Made by a program: the position numbers and the translations under genes. Positions 34,785-43,940 of a stretch of 64,000 bases of DNA are shown here, piece by piece (the first letter of the stretch is position 1; every line of letters begins with the position of its first letter). Under the pieces are notes generated by a model. That model saw nothing but the letters and a program-made list of their open reading frames with translations, was not told the DNA's origin and ran no database searches. This stretch comes from Lachnospiraceae bacterium MD308 (GTDB taxonomy: Bacteria > Bacillota > Clostridia > Lachnospirales > Lachnospiraceae), in assembly GCA_000403475.2 (NCBI GenBank), contig KE159795.1, positions 1,373,965-1,437,964 of the forward strand. Reading direction: 5' to 3'.

Positions 34785-35669
34785 CTATTCTGCCTCCCAA
34801 CGACCGGACGCACCGCAGGGCAGCACAAGCCCCGACTCAGTGACCGGAATCCCGATTTCCTGGGAATCTACGTGGCCTTTCCATCTTCTCAGCTCCACGG
34901 AAAGCATGTAGGTCAAAACAGCAGGTGCAAGCCCCGTTGTATAAGAATTGACCAGAAAAAACAGAGGTCTGTCCGACAGAATCTTTGTACAAAGCCGAAT
35001 AAACTGATGAATAGAATCTTCAATCTTCCATATCTCGCCTTTCGGCCCTCTGCCGTAAGACGGTGGATCCATAATGATTCCGTCATAGTGATTGCCCCTG
35101 CGGATCTCACGCTCTACAAACTTCACGCAGTCATCCACAAGCCAGCGGACGGGCTTGTCTGAAAGACCTGAGGACGCAGCGTTCTCCTTTGCCCAGTTCA
35201 CCATGCCCTTCGATGCATCTACATGAGTAACATTCGCCCCGGCCGCTGCCGCCGCAAGCGTAGCTCCTCCTGTATATGCAAACAAGTTCAGAACTTTCAC
35301 CGGCCGGTTCGCATATCTTATCTTTTCCGAGAACCAATCCCAGTTCGCCGCCTGCTCCGGAAAAAGTCCTGTATGCTTAAAGCTAAACGGCTTCAAATTA
35401 AACGTCAGCTCCCTATAATGAATCTGCCATTGCTCCGGAAGAGAAAAAAATTCCCACTCACCGCCGCCCTTTTTGCTTCGATGGTAATGGCCATTCGGAC
35501 GTTTCCACCCTTTGTCCGTCTTCGACGTATCCCAGATTACTTGCGGGTCCGGACGCACTAAGACATAATCACCCCAACGCTCTAATTTTTCTCCGCCACT
35601 GCAATCTATAATCTCATAATCTTTCCAATTATCTGCAATCCACATCGTATGAAAGCTCCCTTTAACCAC
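34785..35669 (-). CDS. Class I SAM-dependent RNA methyltransferase (RlmI-like)
   Basis: 294 aa. SAM-binding motif LNLFAYTGGATLAAAAAGAN (about residues 130-150), VDASKGMVNWAKEN, and the catalytic-type DPPSYGRGPKGE. The fold matches 23S rRNA cytosine methyltransferases of the RlmI/RsmJ class but an N-terminal PUA domain is not obvious. Target unproven. No close operon partners. Confidence 0.82.
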   Translation of the reverse strand: MVKGSFHTMWIADNWKDYEIIDCSGGEKLERWGDYVLVRPDPQVIWDTSKTDKGWKRPNGHYHRSKKGGGEWEFFSLPEQWQIHYRELTFNLKPFSFKHTGLFPEQAANWDWFSEKIRYANRPVKVLNLFAYTGGATLAAAAAGANVTHVDASKGMVNWAKENAASSGLSDKPVRWLVDDCVKFVEREIRRGNHYDGIIMDPPSYGRGPKGEIWKIEDSIHQFIRLCTKILSDRPLFFLVNSYTTGLAPAVLTYMLSVELRRWKGHVDSQEIGIPVTESGLVLPCGASGRWEAE

Positions 35670-35992
35670 TGTTATTCCTCTTATTTAACGGTCTCATTAT
35701 ATCAGAAGAATGCCGGCAGTGTAAAGCATAATTAAACGTGTTGATGACGTTCCTGATGAGGATTTAGAAGTTCTAGATGACATGAAACAGGAGCATAAAA
35801 AGGAAGTAAAGTAAAAAAGCCTGCAAAGCAGACTTTTCTTCCGCACACTGCGGGTCATCTAAGATGACGGTTTGAATAAATTCTTATTTGAACTTATGAT
35901 GTAAAATTTAGTATGGTACTAAACTTATCCTCATCATACCTTTTTTACCCCTGGGTGTCAAGAGTTTCCTTCGGTTTCCCCTGCTCCTGCCT
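35670..35992. other. Gap with a 29-codon gene remnant
   Basis: Between the methyltransferase and DMT gene. A short open stretch (35725-35814) reads SIIKRVDDVPDEDLEVLDDM and ends with a run of Lys, but has no start codon; it looks like the tail of a lost gene. AAGCCTGC-AAA-GCAGACTT (around 35817-35836) is a weak hairpin. Nothing else seen. Confidence 0.45.
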
Positions 35993-36829
35993 CTACATAT
36001 TCAAAAGCAGAAGAGCCGCCAGCACCAGCGCCACTGCCGCCTTCCGCCTCCCGTTCATCTTCTCATGGAACAGAATAACACCTGCCGCACTTACAATCAC
36101 GATAGAAGAAACGCTGTATGTCGGATACGCCACGATCGCCGGAACATGAGACAGAGACTTCAGCAAAAATCTGGCGGAGTAATAGTTCGGAATGCCGATA
36201 AGCGCTCCAAAAAGCACATCCATTCTGGTCAGGCGCTGCCCCTTCCCAAGGGTAAGCGCCGCGCATAAAAGAAACGCCGCGGCAAACGTACAGCAGAGAA
36301 AATATTCTGCGAACTCCGCCTTCCCCATCTCTTCATACACTTTCGCCATCGCGTCCCCGCTGCCGCCCATAATAAGGAGTAAGATAAGCCCTCCTTTAAA
36401 TGTGATGTCTGCCTGGTCTTTCTCCAGATGAATCAGCACAATTGCCGCCAGCGCTATCACAAAGCCGCACACCTGAACCGCTGCGGGCCTTTCCCCGAAA
36501 AACAGGATTGCCGTCGCAGCCGGCACCATCACGCCAAGTTTCATAAAGACGGTAGAAAGCACAACTCCGTTTTTCCTTACATTCATCTGCATCAGGATAA
36601 AAGCCGTCAGATACAGGAATCCATTAGCGGCTCCCAACCCCGCTGCCACCCCCGCGCCTTCGCCATGCACCGCCATGCCGCGCAGCCCCGTATAGAATAC
36701 CGCAAGCAATATGCACACGGCATAATTTACCGCAAGCACGCTGAGATTGTTTTTAACGCGCCCTTCGCTCAGGCGCATCATAATTGAAACCAGTGAACTG
36801 CTCACAATTGCCAATAACAGATAAATCAT
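35993..36829 (-). CDS. EamA/DMT-family transporter
   Basis: 278 aa with ten predicted helices, the DMT fold: MIYLLLAIVSSSLVSIMMRL at the start and two EamA-like halves (TAFILMQMNVRKNGVVLSTV; YYSARFLLKSLSHVPAIVAY). Small-molecule exporter of unknown substrate. It overlaps the HD gene upstream by 4 nt, so the two are probably co-expressed. Confidence 0.85.
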   Translation of the reverse strand: MIYLLLAIVSSSLVSIMMRLSEGRVKNNLSVLAVNYAVCILLAVFYTGLRGMAVHGEGAGVAAGLGAANGFLYLTAFILMQMNVRKNGVVLSTVFMKLGVMVPAATAILFFGERPAAVQVCGFVIALAAIVLIHLEKDQADITFKGGLILLLIMGGSGDAMAKVYEEMGKAEFAEYFLCCTFAAAFLLCAALTLGKGQRLTRMDVLFGALIGIPNYYSARFLLKSLSHVPAIVAYPTYSVSSIVIVSAAGVILFHEKMNGRRKAAVALVLAALLLLNM

Positions 36830-37590
36830 AATTCCTCCCCAATATACAGCGCAAGCATTTTCCTGACCTCTTCCATCTGCCTTGCCGTCTTAGGATTCGT
36901 ATATGGAATCCGGTCTATAATACGCTGTACATATCTTTTCTCCCGGATAATATCCAGTGTTTCGTTGAAATTGATGTCAAAGAAATACGCAAGATAGGAA
37001 AGCCAGTAATCCATCTTCGTTTTTCGCGTGGGAGACAGTATCGATTCTTTTCTCATAAACTGCTCCATCACTTCCGGGCTTATCTCCTCCCCGCCTACTT
37101 GCTCCTCCGTCACTCCAATGATGGTTTCCACGGCATCCGCAATCTTCACCCGGCAGTTGTCAAGCTTGTCCGCATCCCGGATGATTTTCGCATGGAGCAG
37201 CGCCCTCTCGTCCGTGATGCCCTCAAGCTTAAAATCACTATGCTTTGCAATCGCCGCGCGGATAATGCCGTCCCAATCGTCTTTTTTTATAAATCTTCTA
37301 AGAAGTCCTTCCTCAAAAAGAATCTGCACCCCAAACGCCGCGTGATCCATCACATCCGGCTCAAAGCTGTCAAACCGCTTGATCTGCTCAAACCTCCCGA
37401 TATCGTGCAAAAGGCCGATGAGCTGCGCCAGCCTGCAGTCTTCCTCCGAAAGCCCCATGCGCTCTGCAATCTGGCGGCTGCATTCTGTCACCCCATAAGT
37501 GTGTGCAATCTTAAGCCGCACCTTGTCATCCGCCCGGTCATAATTGTCAAGATACCGTTCAAACTGCTGTTTTGCATATTGTAAATCCAT
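36826..37590 (-). CDS. HD-domain phosphohydrolase
   Basis: 254 aa. HD motif HTYGVTECSRQIAERM ... GLLHDIGRFEQIK (His-Asp at about residues 60-64), followed by a helical domain. Such enzymes hydrolyse phosphate bonds of nucleotides or related compounds; the substrate is unknown. Overlaps the DMT gene end. Confidence 0.85.
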   Translation of the reverse strand: MDLQYAKQQFERYLDNYDRADDKVRLKIAHTYGVTECSRQIAERMGLSEEDCRLAQLIGLLHDIGRFEQIKRFDSFEPDVMDHAAFGVQILFEEGLLRRFIKKDDWDGIIRAAIAKHSDFKLEGITDERALLHAKIIRDADKLDNCRVKIADAVETIIGVTEEQVGGEEISPEVMEQFMRKESILSPTRKTKMDYWLSYLAYFFDINFNETLDIIREKRYVQRIIDRIPYTNPKTARQMEEVRKMLALYIGEEL

Positions 37591-37628
37591 CGCTCATTCT
37601 CCCGTACATATATCTTTTCCTAAAACTT

Positions 37629-37657
37629 TTGACTAATTCTGCCCTATACGGTATAGT
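37629..37657 (+). promoter_or_regulatory. Promoter of the 81-aa gene
   Basis: TTGACT (37629-37634), 17 nt, TATAGT (37652-37657). It is divergent from the HD gene, 65 nt before the ATG. Confidence 0.75.
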
Positions 37658-37721
37658 GTACTGTATCATTCACGATTCGTCAAATGACACCGTATATTAA
37701 ATCTGTAAGGAGTATTATATT

Positions 37722-37967
37722 ATGAACATGAATTTAAACCAGCTTGCCATGCTGCAGAAACTTAAGTCCGGCATTGACCGTTTCCGGGCAAATCACCCCA
37801 AATTCCCGTTGTTTTTAAAAGCAGTCTCCCAGGATGCGCTGAAGGAAGGCTCTGTCATCGAAATCAGCGTCACGACTCCCGAAGGGAAGAATTACTGCTC
37901 CAACGTCAGGCTGAACGCCGACGATATGGAACTTATGGAGACTCTGAAAAACCTGAATGTCCATTAA
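37722..37967 (+). CDS. Small conserved-looking protein
   Basis: 81 aa starting MNMNLNQLAMLQKLKSGIDRF, with a hydrophobic helix pattern and VIEISVTTPEGKNYCSNVRL near the end. No family recognised. It has a convincing promoter and GTAAGGAG-like RBS. It stands upstream of purC, same strand, but a 90-nt gap separates them. Confidence 0.7.
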   Translation: MNMNLNQLAMLQKLKSGIDRFRANHPKFPLFLKAVSQDALKEGSVIEISVTTPEGKNYCSNVRLNADDMELMETLKNLNVH

Positions 37968-38066
37968 AATTCATTTTGCCAAAGAAAACCTTGAAATAAT
38001 GCGGCATTTAGGCTAAAATCTGAATAGTTATCCAAAAAGATAAAAATACTTAGCGAGGTGTATAAG

Positions 38067-38927
38067 ATGAAACCGATAAAAGAGGGAAAAGTCCGTGAGA
38101 TTTACGATAACGGAGACAGCCTGATCATGGTTGCCACCGACCGTATCAGCTGCTTTGATGTGATTTTAAAAAATGAAGTGACAAAGAAAGGAACTGTCCT
38201 TACCCAGATGTCCAAATTCTGGTTCGACATGACCAGGAACATCCTGCCAAACCATATGATTTCCGTAAATGTGGAAGATATGCCGGAATTTTTCCGCCAG
38301 CCTCAGTATGACGGCAACAGCATGATGTGCAAAAAGCTTGAGATGCTGCCCATCGAGTGCATCGTGCGGGGCTACATCACCGGCAGCGGCTGGGCAAGCT
38401 ACCAGAAAGACGGCACAGTATGCGGGATTACGCTCCCGGAAGGGCTTAAAGAATCTGACAAGCTCCCGGAGCCAATCTACACGCCGTCCACCAAGGCGGA
38501 AATCGGCGACCATGACGAGAATATTTCTTACGAGCAGAGCATCGCCCATCTTGAGAAATATTTCCCGGGGAAAGGGGAAGAGTATGCCGCAAAGCTGCGT
38601 GACTGCACCCTTGCTCTCTATAAAAAATGCGCCGACTATGCATTAAGCAAAGGAATTATCATCGCCGACACAAAATTTGAATTCGGCCTTGACGAAGACG
38701 GCAATATCGTAATCGGCGACGAGATGCTCACCCCCGACAGCTCCAGGTTCTGGCCTGCCGACGGGTACGAACCGGGCCATGGACAGCCGTCCTTTGACAA
38801 GCAGTTTGCAAGAGACTGGCTGAAAGCCAACCCGGGCAATGACTGGACACTGCCGGAGGATATCGTGGAAAAGACGATTGGCAAATACCTTCAGGGGTAT
38901 GAGATGCTGACAGGAGAAAAGCTTTAA
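38067..38927 (+). CDS. purC: Phosphoribosylaminoimidazole-succinocarboxamide synthase
   Basis: 286 aa; purine biosynthesis, joins aspartate to CAIR. KEGKVREIYDNGDSLIMVATDR, VRGYITGSGWASYQKDG, ISYEQSIAHLEKYF and LTPDSSRFWPADGYEPG are SAICAR synthase landmarks. The outer start (GTG, 38058) is within the ribosome-binding site region; ATG 38067 is preferred. Length fits the bacterial (long) form. Confidence 0.96.
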   Translation: MKPIKEGKVREIYDNGDSLIMVATDRISCFDVILKNEVTKKGTVLTQMSKFWFDMTRNILPNHMISVNVEDMPEFFRQPQYDGNSMMCKKLEMLPIECIVRGYITGSGWASYQKDGTVCGITLPEGLKESDKLPEPIYTPSTKAEIGDHDENISYEQSIAHLEKYFPGKGEEYAAKLRDCTLALYKKCADYALSKGIIIADTKFEFGLDEDGNIVIGDEMLTPDSSRFWPADGYEPGHGQPSFDKQFARDWLKANPGNDWTLPEDIVEKTIGKYLQGYEMLTGEKL

Positions 38928-38948
38928 GCAAAGTGCCTTATATGACGC

Positions 38949-38972
38949 GAAAAAGCCCCTCGGGGCTTTTTC
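38949..38972. terminator. Bidirectional terminator
   Basis: AAAAAGCCCC, TC, GGGGCTTTTT: strong, and U-rich in both directions. It lies between the convergent purC and M15 peptidase genes. Confidence 0.93.
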
Positions 38973-39910
38973 TATTTTTCTTTTTCAAAATGCTGGTAAT
39001 CCTTTGAGCTGTTCCAGTCGCCGCCCCAGGTAAATCCATGCTTTTCGAATATCTTGTAGCAGATGTCGCTGTGGGTGATCATATGCTTTCCCTTTTGTTC
39101 CCGGTCGGTATATTTTTCCATGTCTTTGTAATACTTGGCAAAGCTGCCGTCGCTGTTATATTTTACATAGGGGTTCTGCAGCGGGTTAATGTCAATGGCA
39201 AATCCTGCCGCATGGTTGGACAGACGGTCTGTGTTCGGAACTACCCGGTAATTAAAAGCCGACGTATTGTTGTTCTCAATAGAGTTCGTGTCTGAATTCA
39301 CGCTGTCTCCCGTCCAGAATCTGTCAATTAAATACATGGATTCAATCTCATACCCTACCGAAAACAACTCCCAAAAGATCTCTTTTACGTCCTCTGCAAT
39401 CTTCTTATTCACAATCAGTTCTCCCACCTGAATCTCGTGGTCATAATTGTAGTGCAGAAGTTTTAAGTATCTGAGGTCATCCAAACCGATATGATCATTT
39501 TCAACATATGATTTTCCATTTATGTACTGCAAAACAGCATCGCTAATTTCACTGACCGTAAAATACTTCTTCTCCTGCGTCAGGTCAAGCTCCCCGGCAG
39601 CCAGCACCGTTCCCACCTCCACATCATAAAGGTTCTTAATATATGACTGCCTGCCATTCTGCCCGGCCTCTTTCGCCCTGTCTTTCCTGGCTTTCTCTTT
39701 CTTCCCCTTTTCCTTTATCTCTTCCCCGGAGCCGTCTCCGTCCGGCTCAGAAACGGATTGCCTGATATCCGTATCATCTCCGCCGCTGTTTCCTATATCC
39801 TCACCATAAAAAAGCATGATTCCCATAAGGAGCAAAAACATGACGCCTGTAAAAAACCACGCCCTTTGCTCCGCTTTTTTTCGTCTCCTGATCCTTCTTC
39901 GCCTTCTCAT
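38972..39910 (-). CDS. M15-family D-alanyl-D-alanine carboxypeptidase-like protein
   Basis: 312 aa. N-terminus is basic (MRRRRRIRRRKKAEQRA) followed by a hydrophobic segment (FTGVMFLLLMGIMLFYG, about 20-36): a membrane anchor. A Ser/Lys/Glu-rich linker follows, then a peptidase domain: VPNTDRLSNHAAGFAIDINP, then GFTWGGDWNSSKDYQHFEK with the zinc-type His and Asp of M15 enzymes. Cell-wall peptide trimming likely. Substrate specificity cannot be read. Confidence 0.86.
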   Translation of the reverse strand: MRRRRRIRRRKKAEQRAWFFTGVMFLLLMGIMLFYGEDIGNSGGDDTDIRQSVSEPDGDGSGEEIKEKGKKEKARKDRAKEAGQNGRQSYIKNLYDVEVGTVLAAGELDLTQEKKYFTVSEISDAVLQYINGKSYVENDHIGLDDLRYLKLLHYNYDHEIQVGELIVNKKIAEDVKEIFWELFSVGYEIESMYLIDRFWTGDSVNSDTNSIENNNTSAFNYRVVPNTDRLSNHAAGFAIDINPLQNPYVKYNSDGSFAKYYKDMEKYTDREQKGKHMITHSDICYKIFEKHGFTWGGDWNSSKDYQHFEKEK

Positions 39911-39929
39911 CGCTCCCCCTTAAACACCT

Positions 39930-40373
39930 TCACTCCTCCACAATTTCCTGCACTTTCTCACAGGACATCTCCACAAAATCCGCAATTTCTTCTATCGAAA
40001 CACCTTTCCTGTATTTTCTCACAATCAGCTCCCTTATCCCCTGCTCAATTCCCTGGCCAATTCCTTCCTCGTACAAATCCTGCAGCGCCTTACACATATC
40101 TATCTCATCCTCCTCTGATTCGTCTTTCATAACCTGCCTGAGCCTTGTCTCCGAATTCAAAAACGCCTGTACTGCATGGTAGGTATCTAAATCCAGCTTA
40201 CTGAAATATTCTCTGTGCTGATTCACATAGCCTACCAGCTCCTCCATTTTATTTCTATATTGTAACATGCCCAAAATTAGTTGTAAATCCGTATGAAACG
40301 CGCAGAGTTTTTCTGGGTCTGACGCATCGATCAGATTAATGGAATACGGGAGTTTGACAATTGAATAATCCAA
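39930..40373 (-). pseudogene. Fragment of an Rpn-family recombination-promoting nuclease
   Basis: About 147 aa of the C-terminal part: DLQLILGMLQYRNKMEELVG, then a helical end with EGIGQGIEQGIRELIV, typical of the Rpn/PD-(D/E)XK transposase-like family. The usual N-terminal nuclease domain is absent. Upstream codons are blocked near a terminator hairpin and an IS, so the gene was probably cut by the insertion. Its expression is doubtful. Confidence 0.75.
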
Positions 40374-40382
40374 AAAGTACTC

Positions 40383-40409
40383 GCAGGTCGCACAAAACCT
40401 GCTTTTTTT
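40383..40409 (+). terminator. Hairpin at the insertion-sequence edge
   Basis: GCAGGT, 8-nt loop, ACCTGC, seven Ts. Located between the Rpn remnant and the transposase promoter region. Confidence 0.7.
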
Positions 40410-40457
40410 GTATCAATTAATTTGTTTTTATATATGTTATTTTATGTTATTGTGTGG

Positions 40458-40480
40458 TATAATAAAAGGTAGGAGGGATG
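40458..40480 (+). promoter_or_regulatory. Transposase extended -10 promoter and RBS
   Basis: TGGTATAAT (TATAAT at 40458-40463) is an extended -10; no good -35. AGGAGGG is centred near 40474, before ATG 40485. Confidence 0.6.
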
Positions 40481-40484
40481 ATAT

Positions 40485-42212
40485 ATGAATCTTCACATAA
40501 CAAAATCTAAAAATGCAGAGTCTTTTTATATCTGCAAATCTTATGTAAAAGCAAATGGTAGCACTACTTCTACAATTGTACGTAAGCTGGGAACTTTAGA
40601 ACAGCTTCTTCCTGAACATGGCCCTACAAGAGATGATGTCGTTGCATGGGCAAGAAATGAAGCAAAAATAGAGACCGAAAAATACAAAAAGGAAAATGAA
40701 GCAAAAACAGTATTGATTCCTTTCCGCGCTGACAGGCAATTAGATTATGGTAAACAGGCCTTCTTCCGCGGCGGCTATCTTTTTCTCCAATCCGTTTATT
40801 ATCAGCTGCAAATGAATAAGATCTGCCGGAAGTTAAAACAAAAATATAAATTCAAGTATGATATCAACGCAATTCTGTCTGACTTGATCTATACAAGGAT
40901 TCTGGAGCCTTGCAGCAAGCGTTCTTCTTACAAGGCAGCATCCGAGTTTTTAGAGAAACCTTCTTACGAACTCCATGATGTGTACCGGGCATTAGATGTC
41001 CTTGGGGCTGAATGCGACCTCATCCAAGCAGAAGTCTATAAAAACAGCCATTATCTTGGAAAGAGAAATGACAAGATCCTTTATTATGACTGCTCGAATT
41101 ATTACTTCGAAATTGAACAGGAAGATGGAGCTAAAAAATACGGAAAAAGTAAAGAACACAGGCCAAACCCGATCATTCAAATGGGGCTGTTTATGGACGG
41201 GGATGGAATCCCCCTTGCTTTCTCACTCTTTCCGGGAAATGCAAATGAGCAGACATCCCTGAAGCCATTAGAAAAGAAAGTCCTTGGGGATTTCGGATGC
41301 CAGAAATTCATTTATTGCAGTGATGCCGGACTGGGTTCTGAATCCATCAGGGAATACAATCACATGGGGGAACGAGCTTACATTGTAACTCAGTCCATCA
41401 AAAAGCTAAAGAAAGAAGAAAAAGAATGGGCGTTAAATCCGCAGGGCTTTAAAAGAGTATCTGATGATACTCCTGTCGATATCACAAAGCTTTCTGAGGA
41501 TGACAAAGGGCTTTATTACAAAGACGAACCCTATACCACAAAGAAGCTGCATCAGCGCTTGATCATCACGTATTCCCCTAAATATGCCCTTTACCAGAAG
41601 TCTCTCCGTGACAAACAGGTAGAGCGGGCACAGAAGATGCTCGACTCAGGGAAATCCAAAAAGAACCGAAAAAATCCCAATGACCCGGCCCGGTTTATTG
41701 GAAAAATAGCAGTTACAGAAGAAGGGGAAGCTGCTGATATCCAACATTATCTGGATGAAAAGAAGATTTCTGACGAGGCTCAGTACGACGGGCTCTATGC
41801 AGTATGCACAGACCTTTTGGATGATGAGGTCAGTGATATCCTGAAAGTAAGTGAGGGCAGATGGCAGATAGAGGAATGCTTCCGGATCATGAAAACAGAT
41901 TTTTCTGCAAGGCCTGTTTATTTACAGGATGAAAACCGGATCAAAGCACATTTCCTGATTTGTTTTCTCGCATTAACACTCTACCGTTTTCTTGAGAAAA
42001 AACTGGATGATAAGTATACCTGCGGAGAATTATTAGATACGCTAAAAGCAATGAATTTCGCCGAAATACAGGAGCAGGGATTTATCCCACTATACAGGCG
42101 GGAGCATATCACGGATGCTCTCCATGAAGCCTGTGGTTTCCGAACGGATTATCAATTCATAACCAAAAGCAGCATGAGAACCATTCAGAAAAAAAGTAAA
42201 GGGAAAGAATAA
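40485..42212 (+). CDS. IS1634-family transposase
   Basis: 575 aa. Matches the pattern of IS1634-like transposases: N-terminal MNLHITKSKNAESFYICKSY, central YYDCSNYYFEIEQEDGAKKY, IQMGLFMDGDGIPLAFSLFP, catalytic-region segments DAGLGSESIREYN, and C-terminal EGRWQIEECFRIMKTDFSAR and HFLICFLALTLYRFLEKKLD. Full-length, no internal stop. It likely is active or recently active. Left of it is a truncated Rpn gene; the terminal inverted repeats could not be identified. Confidence 0.9.
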   Translation: MNLHITKSKNAESFYICKSYVKANGSTTSTIVRKLGTLEQLLPEHGPTRDDVVAWARNEAKIETEKYKKENEAKTVLIPFRADRQLDYGKQAFFRGGYLFLQSVYYQLQMNKICRKLKQKYKFKYDINAILSDLIYTRILEPCSKRSSYKAASEFLEKPSYELHDVYRALDVLGAECDLIQAEVYKNSHYLGKRNDKILYYDCSNYYFEIEQEDGAKKYGKSKEHRPNPIIQMGLFMDGDGIPLAFSLFPGNANEQTSLKPLEKKVLGDFGCQKFIYCSDAGLGSESIREYNHMGERAYIVTQSIKKLKKEEKEWALNPQGFKRVSDDTPVDITKLSEDDKGLYYKDEPYTTKKLHQRLIITYSPKYALYQKSLRDKQVERAQKMLDSGKSKKNRKNPNDPARFIGKIAVTEEGEAADIQHYLDEKKISDEAQYDGLYAVCTDLLDDEVSDILKVSEGRWQIEECFRIMKTDFSARPVYLQDENRIKAHFLICFLALTLYRFLEKKLDDKYTCGELLDTLKAMNFAEIQEQGFIPLYRREHITDALHEACGFRTDYQFITKSSMRTIQKKSKGKE

Positions 42213-42299
42213 ATTACTATAATTCGTAACAACGACAACAATCGCTGTAACCCAGAAAACACAAATGTTTACGGTTAGAGGGAAGTAATTTCAGATTAG

Positions 42300-42338
42300 G
42301 CGGTATAGCCCCGATTACAAGGGCTGTACCGTCTTTTT
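42300..42338 (+). terminator. Hairpin downstream of the transposase
   Basis: CGGTATAGCCC (42301-42311) pairs with GGGCTGTACCG (42321-42331), then TCTTTTT. It ends transcripts from the IS and separates it from the convergent serine recombinase. Confidence 0.7.
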
Positions 42339-42344
42339 GAGTTC

Positions 42345-43574
42345 CTATGCGCCTTGCCGTTTCGGCTGCGTGTCAGAAAGGAAATTGAGTTCACCCACAA
42401 AATTGAAAACAATATCTACTTTCTGTACCCGTTTCCCGTTCACCTTTTCCGGCGCATGGACTATGATTTTTTTGATAAATTCATTGACGATTGCGGGGGT
42501 GAGTTCCTTTATCCCCACATACTTGCGGATAATCGCGGCGAAGCTGTCAAAATCGCTCTTATTCTGTTCGTAAGTATCGACTTCCTGCTGGTCTGCCTTA
42601 ACTTTTTCTTCCAGTTCCCGCTGTTCCGTTTCATACTCTGCGGACAGCTTCAAAAATCTGTCATGGCTGATTGCACCGCTTATGTCGTCCTCATAAATCC
42701 GCTTGAAGATACGGTCAAGTTCCGCTATCCGCTTCCTCGCCTGTCCGACTTCCGGCTTCCTGCGCTTCATTTCCTTTTCCGTTTCGGCAGAGCGTTGTGC
42801 ATACATCATTTCATGGAAAGCCATGATGTCATCAAAGAAAAGAGCGGTCACGTCAAATATCCTGCTCCATACGATTTGCTTCAACACTTCCTCGCGGATA
42901 AAGTGAGCCGTACAGCTTCCCGTATTGCTCTTGTACTTTGCACAGCGGTAATGGTCTTGTGAACCGTTAAAACTTTTACAAGTAGCGAAATGCAGCTTAC
43001 TCCCACAGTCCGCACAATATACCAAGCCGGAAAACAATCCCTGTCTGTCCGCTTTTGTGGGGCGGCGTTTGTTCGCCCTTAGTTCCTGCACCCGTTCAAA
43101 AACAGCGTCCTCTACAATCGCTTCATGGGTATTAAAAAAAATAGCCTGCTGTTCCTTTGTGGTTGGAATCCGCTTCTTCAATTTATGGGATTTGGAATAG
43201 CTTTTGAAATTTACGGTATGTCCGCAATAGTCCATACGTTCCAAAATGCCGACAATCGTGCTGTCTTTCCAGTTGTACGGATTTTCGGGAAGTGCTTTCC
43301 CCTTTTTCTTTGCGTAGTGGGCTTTGGCAGTCAGTACCTTATCTTCTTTGAGGATTTTTGCTATCTGCATGGGACCTTTCCCACCGATACATAAATCAAA
43401 AACCCGTTTCACCACAGCGGCGGCTTCCTCGTCTACAATCCATTGCTTTTTGTCCGCAGAGCTTACCATGTAGCCATAGGGCGGCTTTGTCAGATGTTCC
43501 CCCGCCTGTCCTTGCGCCCGCTTGATTGCCCGTACCTTTTTGCTTGTGTCTTTGGCGTAAAAATCATTGAACAC
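42345..43574 (-). pseudogene. Serine recombinase lacking its N-terminal catalytic domain
   Basis: 409 aa of the C-terminal part of a large serine recombinase: EHLTKPPYGYMVSSADKKQW, the recombinase domain, a zinc-ribbon (CADCGSKLHF...CAKYKSNTGSCTAHF) and a coiled-coil helix near the end. The resolvase-type catalytic domain (about 130-150 residues with the Ser nucleophile) is absent: in-frame codons upstream of 43574 run into TAA at 43578-43580. It is therefore a broken integrase, probably inactive. Confidence 0.88.
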
Positions 43575-43700
43575 AGGTTATTGGGGAAAGGGAAAGCAAA
43601 CAGGCAAAAATCCAGTATTCATGCGGGTTTGCGGCGAGATGGCTCTCAAAAGCTAACCTCACAAAAGACAGATTATTGCACAATCACATATCGTTTCTAA

Positions 43701-43738
43701 GGGAGAATGTTGATTCCGGTCACATTCTCCCTTTTTTC
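43701..43738 (+). terminator. Terminator ahead of parA
   Basis: GGGAGAATGT, loop, ACATTCTCCC, six Ts. Located just upstream of the parA remnant, typical of an insulated operon start. Confidence 0.8.
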
Positions 43739-43762
43739 ATACCAAGAAACGAGGTGATTATC

Positions 43763-43804
43763 TTGAACACGCAAATCATCGCCATCGCCAACCAAAAGGG
43801 AGGT
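43763..43804 (+). pseudogene. parA: parA, left fragment (start to Walker A)
   Basis: TTG start followed by MNTQIIAIANQKGG(V)G, the beginning of a ParA ATPase up to its deviant Walker A box. The frame then enters the inserted element and stops at 43838-43840. The matching continuation is at 47267. A gene of about 260-270 aa has been split. Confidence 0.9.
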
Positions 43805-43940
43805 GTGGGTTATGAAAAGCTATACATTATGCAAAGTTAATGATAGAAATCCTTATAAATAAAGGATTCTTTAGTTGATTTACTTTCCATAATCTATCAC
43901 GATTTAAGTGTATTTTATCAAATCACTTAAGGAGGAACAC

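Noticed and set aside
35725-35814. Small gene before the DMT transporter
   Set aside because: No start codon or ribosome-binding site; more likely a remnant.
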